Source of the DNA: Marinomonas hwangdonensis
Lineage (GTDB): Bacteria > Pseudomonadota > Gammaproteobacteria > Pseudomonadales > Marinomonadaceae
NCBI RefSeq assembly: GCF_003721245.1
Contig: NZ_RIZG01000006.1
Coordinates: 124,001 to 188,000 of the forward strand
DNA length: 64,000 bases
Direction of reading: 5' to 3'
A program made the position numbers and the translations under genes. The first letter of the stretch is position 1; each line of letters opens with the position of its first letter. Under the pieces are notes generated by a model. The model had not been told where the DNA came from. It saw only the letters and a program-made list of their open reading frames with translations, and searched no databases. This document shows positions 61,522 through 64,000 of this stretch, in pieces.

Positions 61522-63273
61522 ATGAATGAATACTATGACCTGCTAAAATTAAAAATTGGCCAACATGTTGGCGTTGAACTTGACCCTTATGTACTGAACT
61601 ACGCTGTTGATAGCAGCAAGACAACTTGGGTGGCTGACCAAGGCGGTCGACCCTTTGTCTTGCGTTTTTTTCAACCGAAAAAAGGCAAAGTCGAGGCTTT
61701 TTTACAAAATGCACGTAAATACGCATCGGTCAAGCACCCTGCCATTACGCCAAACTACCCTCCTTTTTATTCCAGTCTTTGGGTATTTTCTTGTTCTGCG
61801 GTTTGTGGTGGAGAAAACTTATACAGTTTTTTAGGCAAGTACCCCGATGGTGCGCCACTTAACGTTGTTATTAGCTTATTTGACAATATTGCCAAAGCCT
61901 TAGATCAAGTCCATAAAAACGGCTTGTATCACGGACACCTTGATTTAAGCTCTATCCACGTTGTTAATGGACTCGGCCTAATGACGGGGTTTGGCGTACA
62001 CAATTGGATGGCAAGAATCGACGATCAAGAAATGGATAAGCGCTTTTTCCCACCGGAGTATTTAAAGAAGGAACAGAAACGCTCCCCAGCATCTGACAGC
62101 TATGCCTTTATGCGTTTGCTGATGGCGGCATTACTTGGTGAATCTATTTTAGATAAAGATTTTGCCAATGGCTTGCCCGATACTCACCCAAACTTAAGCG
62201 ATGCAACTTGGCATAAGCTTCTAAAGTGGAGTCGAGCCAGTGAGCGTCACAGACCAAAATCCCTGGTTGAAGTGATTCGCATCCTTCGTGCTAATTTGTA
62301 TAAACCAGAACCAAGCAACCAATCTTCGCCAAAACGCATCGCCAGACGCTTGATGCGTAATGCCACGCCAAAAGCCATTGGCATAAGCGCCTCTCTTTTC
62401 GCAGGAGTGGTTGCGGGCTTGGTATTTTGGCCAGACGCACCACCAGAAAAAGCTCTGCCTGTAGTGACTCAAACCACGAATACTCCGGTATCGAACAATC
62501 CGCCAGAAACGCCATACGCATCTTTGCCGCAAACCTTAGAAGACCCCCTGAAAGTAGGCGGCAATGCCCCTAAAGTTGAAAAAGTACTGCCCGCTACTTT
62601 CATCATGGGCGATCAAAACAATCTGGGGGATGACAACGAAAAACCCGCCCACGAGGTGGATATTCCCAGTGGTTTTTATATTAGCAAGTACGAAGTAACC
62701 TTTGATCAATACGATAAATTTGCCAAAGCAACGGGAAGAGAATCACCCCCTGACAATGGCTGGGGGCGTGGACAACGTCCTGTCATCAACGTCAGCTGGT
62801 ATGACGCAAAAGCCTATACAAACTGGGTGTCAGAACAAACCGATCAAGAATACCGCCTGCCAACTGAGATTGAGTGGGAATACTCGGCACGTGCTGATTC
62901 AAACACCGCTTTCTGGTACGGCAACACCGTAAAACCTGGCTATAGTGTATGTGATAGCTGCGGAAGCCAATGGGACGGTATTTCAACTGCTCCAGTGGGC
63001 AGTCAAGCCAGTAATCCGCTAGGGTTGTTTGACATGCATGGAAATGTTGCTGAATGGGTGGAAGACTGTTATCACGATTCTTACGAGGGAGCGCCTACAA
63101 GCAACCAAGTGTGGTTAGCAAATCAATGTGACAGCCGTGTTATTCGTGGTGGGTCTTGGTTTGATATCCCAAGAGTAGGAAGAAGTGCCACTCGATACCG
63201 TGCAGAACCTGACCTTCAAGCCAGTAACTGGGGGTTTCGAGTGGTTAGGATTATTCAGCTACCTAATGGTTAA
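61522..63273 (+). CDS. pseudokinase-transmembrane-SUMF1 fusion protein
   Basis: 583 residues from the ATG at 61522 (a TTG at 61504 is also in frame). Residues about 1-260 resemble a protein kinase fold: HGHLDLSSIHVV in place of the HRD...N loop, GFG in place of DFG (156-158) and PPEYL in place of APE (177-181); the glycine loop and VAIK lysine are absent. A membrane helix (about 286-303) and Pro/Thr-rich linker lead to a SUMF1/formylglycine-generating-like domain (about 355-578) with NVSWYDAKAY, YRLPTEIEWEYSAR, GNVAEWVEDCY and RGGSW. The two catalytic cysteines of true FGE near the C-terminus are missing (GRSATRYRAEPD). Likely a scaffold or binding protein on the envelope. Confidence 0.85.
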   Translation: MNEYYDLLKLKIGQHVGVELDPYVLNYAVDSSKTTWVADQGGRPFVLRFFQPKKGKVEAFLQNARKYASVKHPAITPNYPPFYSSLWVFSCSAVCGGENLYSFLGKYPDGAPLNVVISLFDNIAKALDQVHKNGLYHGHLDLSSIHVVNGLGLMTGFGVHNWMARIDDQEMDKRFFPPEYLKKEQKRSPASDSYAFMRLLMAALLGESILDKDFANGLPDTHPNLSDATWHKLLKWSRASERHRPKSLVEVIRILRANLYKPEPSNQSSPKRIARRLMRNATPKAIGISASLFAGVVAGLVFWPDAPPEKALPVVTQTTNTPVSNNPPETPYASLPQTLEDPLKVGGNAPKVEKVLPATFIMGDQNNLGDDNEKPAHEVDIPSGFYISKYEVTFDQYDKFAKATGRESPPDNGWGRGQRPVINVSWYDAKAYTNWVSEQTDQEYRLPTEIEWEYSARADSNTAFWYGNTVKPGYSVCDSCGSQWDGISTAPVGSQASNPLGLFDMHGNVAEWVEDCYHDSYEGAPTSNQVWLANQCDSRVIRGGSWFDIPRVGRSATRYRAEPDLQASNWGFRVVRIIQLPNG

Positions 63274-63479
63274 GCTAAATCAGAATAATTCCACTAAATG
63301 TCACCTATTCGAAATTGTTATGCCATATATTAAGCCTTTGTGATTTTTTTTCTATAAAATACAGTCACGGAAATGAAAAGCGCATTGGGTAGCAATGGGT
63401 CATATTCAATTATACCCTTGCATCAATTGAAGAAAGTAGACAACGACGAACGTCACTAATTTAGGAATATACCATTGAG

Positions 63480-63501
63480 TTTTGGCATGAATGCGCCAAA
63501 A
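63480..63501. promoter_or_regulatory. dyad in the acnB upstream region
   Basis: TTTTGGC (63480-63486) and GCCAAAA (63495-63501) are perfect inverted arms around ATGAATGC, about 80 bases before acnB. The whole 308-base gap (63274-63581) is otherwise AT-rich; a weak TATAAA at 63353-63358 and a TTCAATT/AATTGAA pair near 63405-63430 are the only other marks I see. Confidence 0.35.
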
Positions 63502-63581
63502 GCAAACGAAAGTTCGCTGCAGCTCAAGTTCTTCTTTTAGTCGCGATATTACTGTCATAAATTATTTAGAGGTGTTCTATA

Positions 63582-64000
63582 ATGAGTCTTTATTCAGAAT
63601 ATTTACAAGAGATTGAAAACCGTAAAGGGGAAGGACTTCACCCTAAGCCCATTGATGATGGGGAATTGGTTGCTGAAATCATTGCTCAAATCAAAGATAC
63701 TGAAAACGAACACCGCAAAGACTCCCTATCCTTTTTCATCTACAACACTCTACCTGGCACCACCAGTGCTGCGGTTGTCAAAGCGCAGTTCCTAAAAGAA
63801 ATCATCCTAGGTGACGCTGTCGTAAAAGAAATCTCTGCAGAGTTCGCCCTAGAACTATTGTCACATATGAAAGGTGGCCCATCAGTCAAGGCATTGATCG
63901 ATTTAGCCTTGTCTGACGACACTTCGGTTGCCGCCCCTGCTGCTGAGGTTCTAAAAACGCAAGTCTTCCTGTATGAAGCCGACATGGAGCGTCTTGAGTC
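63582..64000 (+). CDS. acnB: aconitate hydratase B (5' part, runs off the window)
   Basis: The first 139 codons, read directly from the ATG at 63582, which has GAGGTG nine bases upstream. MSLYSEYLQEIENRKGEG, then LHPKPIDDGELVAEI, is the N-terminal HEAT-like domain of AcnB (aconitase B / 2-methylisocitrate dehydratase) that precedes the Fe-S catalytic domains. TCA-cycle enzyme interconverting citrate and isocitrate. The catalytic domains lie beyond the window. Its N-terminus is of the MSLYxxYL type, different from the MLExYRKH type of E. coli. Confidence 0.88.
   Translation, partial: MSLYSEYLQEIENRKGEGLHPKPIDDGELVAEIIAQIKDTENEHRKDSLSFFIYNTLPGTTSAAVVKAQFLKEIILGDAVVKEISAEFALELLSHMKGGPSVKALIDLALSDDTSVAAPAAEVLKTQVFLYEADMERLE

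Noticed and set aside
1-64000. CRISPR arrays, tRNA or rRNA genes, prophage or transposase genes
   Set aside because: No regularly spaced repeats, cloverleaf candidates or transposase/integrase motifs were seen in either strand of the intergenic regions.

Overview
The window reads as chromosomal core DNA from a marine gammaproteobacterium of the Oceanospirillales type, most likely Marinomonas or a close relative (inference from protein character, moderate G+C and gene order). There are no rRNA or tRNA genes, insertion sequences, integrases or CRISPR arrays that I can see. Genes are tightly packed, nearly all have recognisable families, and many local gene orders match those I remember from Pseudomonas and other gammaproteobacteria.

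Layout. 0-13 kb: yeaC, a GlpG-type rhomboid, nadK and an ACC-deaminase-like PLP enzyme on the minus strand; then mltC, the large flavin/Fe-S dehydrogenase ydiJ and a spermidine-synthase-like protein on the plus strand; then pgm and a stand-alone ketoacyl synthase III on minus; then a patatin lipase on plus. 13-19 kb: a tightly overlapping minus-strand envelope operon comEC-exbB-exbD-lpxK-trm112-murB-murI, which supplies lipid A kinase and peptidoglycan precursors; its ComEC has no recognisable metallo-beta-lactamase domain. 19-25 kb: DUF2062, the lipoprotein exporter lolD plus one permease, then dapA-bamC-purC ending in a strong terminator, and bcp. 25-30 kb: an aldo/keto reductase with a divergent LysR regulator, queF, and a YadGH-like ABC exporter.

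30-36 kb holds the fatty acid cluster yceD-rpmF-plsX-fabD-fabG-acpP-fabF, without fabH. rpmF (59 aa) is added from direct translation. The yceD promoter lies so close to the start codon that its mRNA should be almost leaderless. 36-46 kb: a Maf pyrophosphatase, an RssA-like patatin, DUF4892, an alpha/beta hydrolase, SixA, DUF4389, gpsA, selO, rhlB and dinG. dinG and lexA diverge over two LexA boxes. 46-52 kb: lexA, two small conserved proteins, topA, two unrecognised proteins and a universal stress protein. 52-58.5 kb: glnS-cysS on minus; queC, queE, ppiB and lpxH on plus. The gap before queC holds what looks like the 3' half of an azlD gene. 58.8-64 kb: an NSS-family sodium symporter, an orphan 108-aa protein, miaE, a membrane-anchored pseudokinase/SUMF1 fusion, and the first part of acnB running off the window end.

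No clear new defence or mobile system is present. The best leads are the pseudokinase-SUMF1 fusion, the ComEC lacking its nuclease-like domain, a perfect 15-bp inverted repeat between pgm and the KAS III gene, the near-leaderless yceD start, and two probable gene remnants (azlD, and a transmembrane tail at 27.3 kb).
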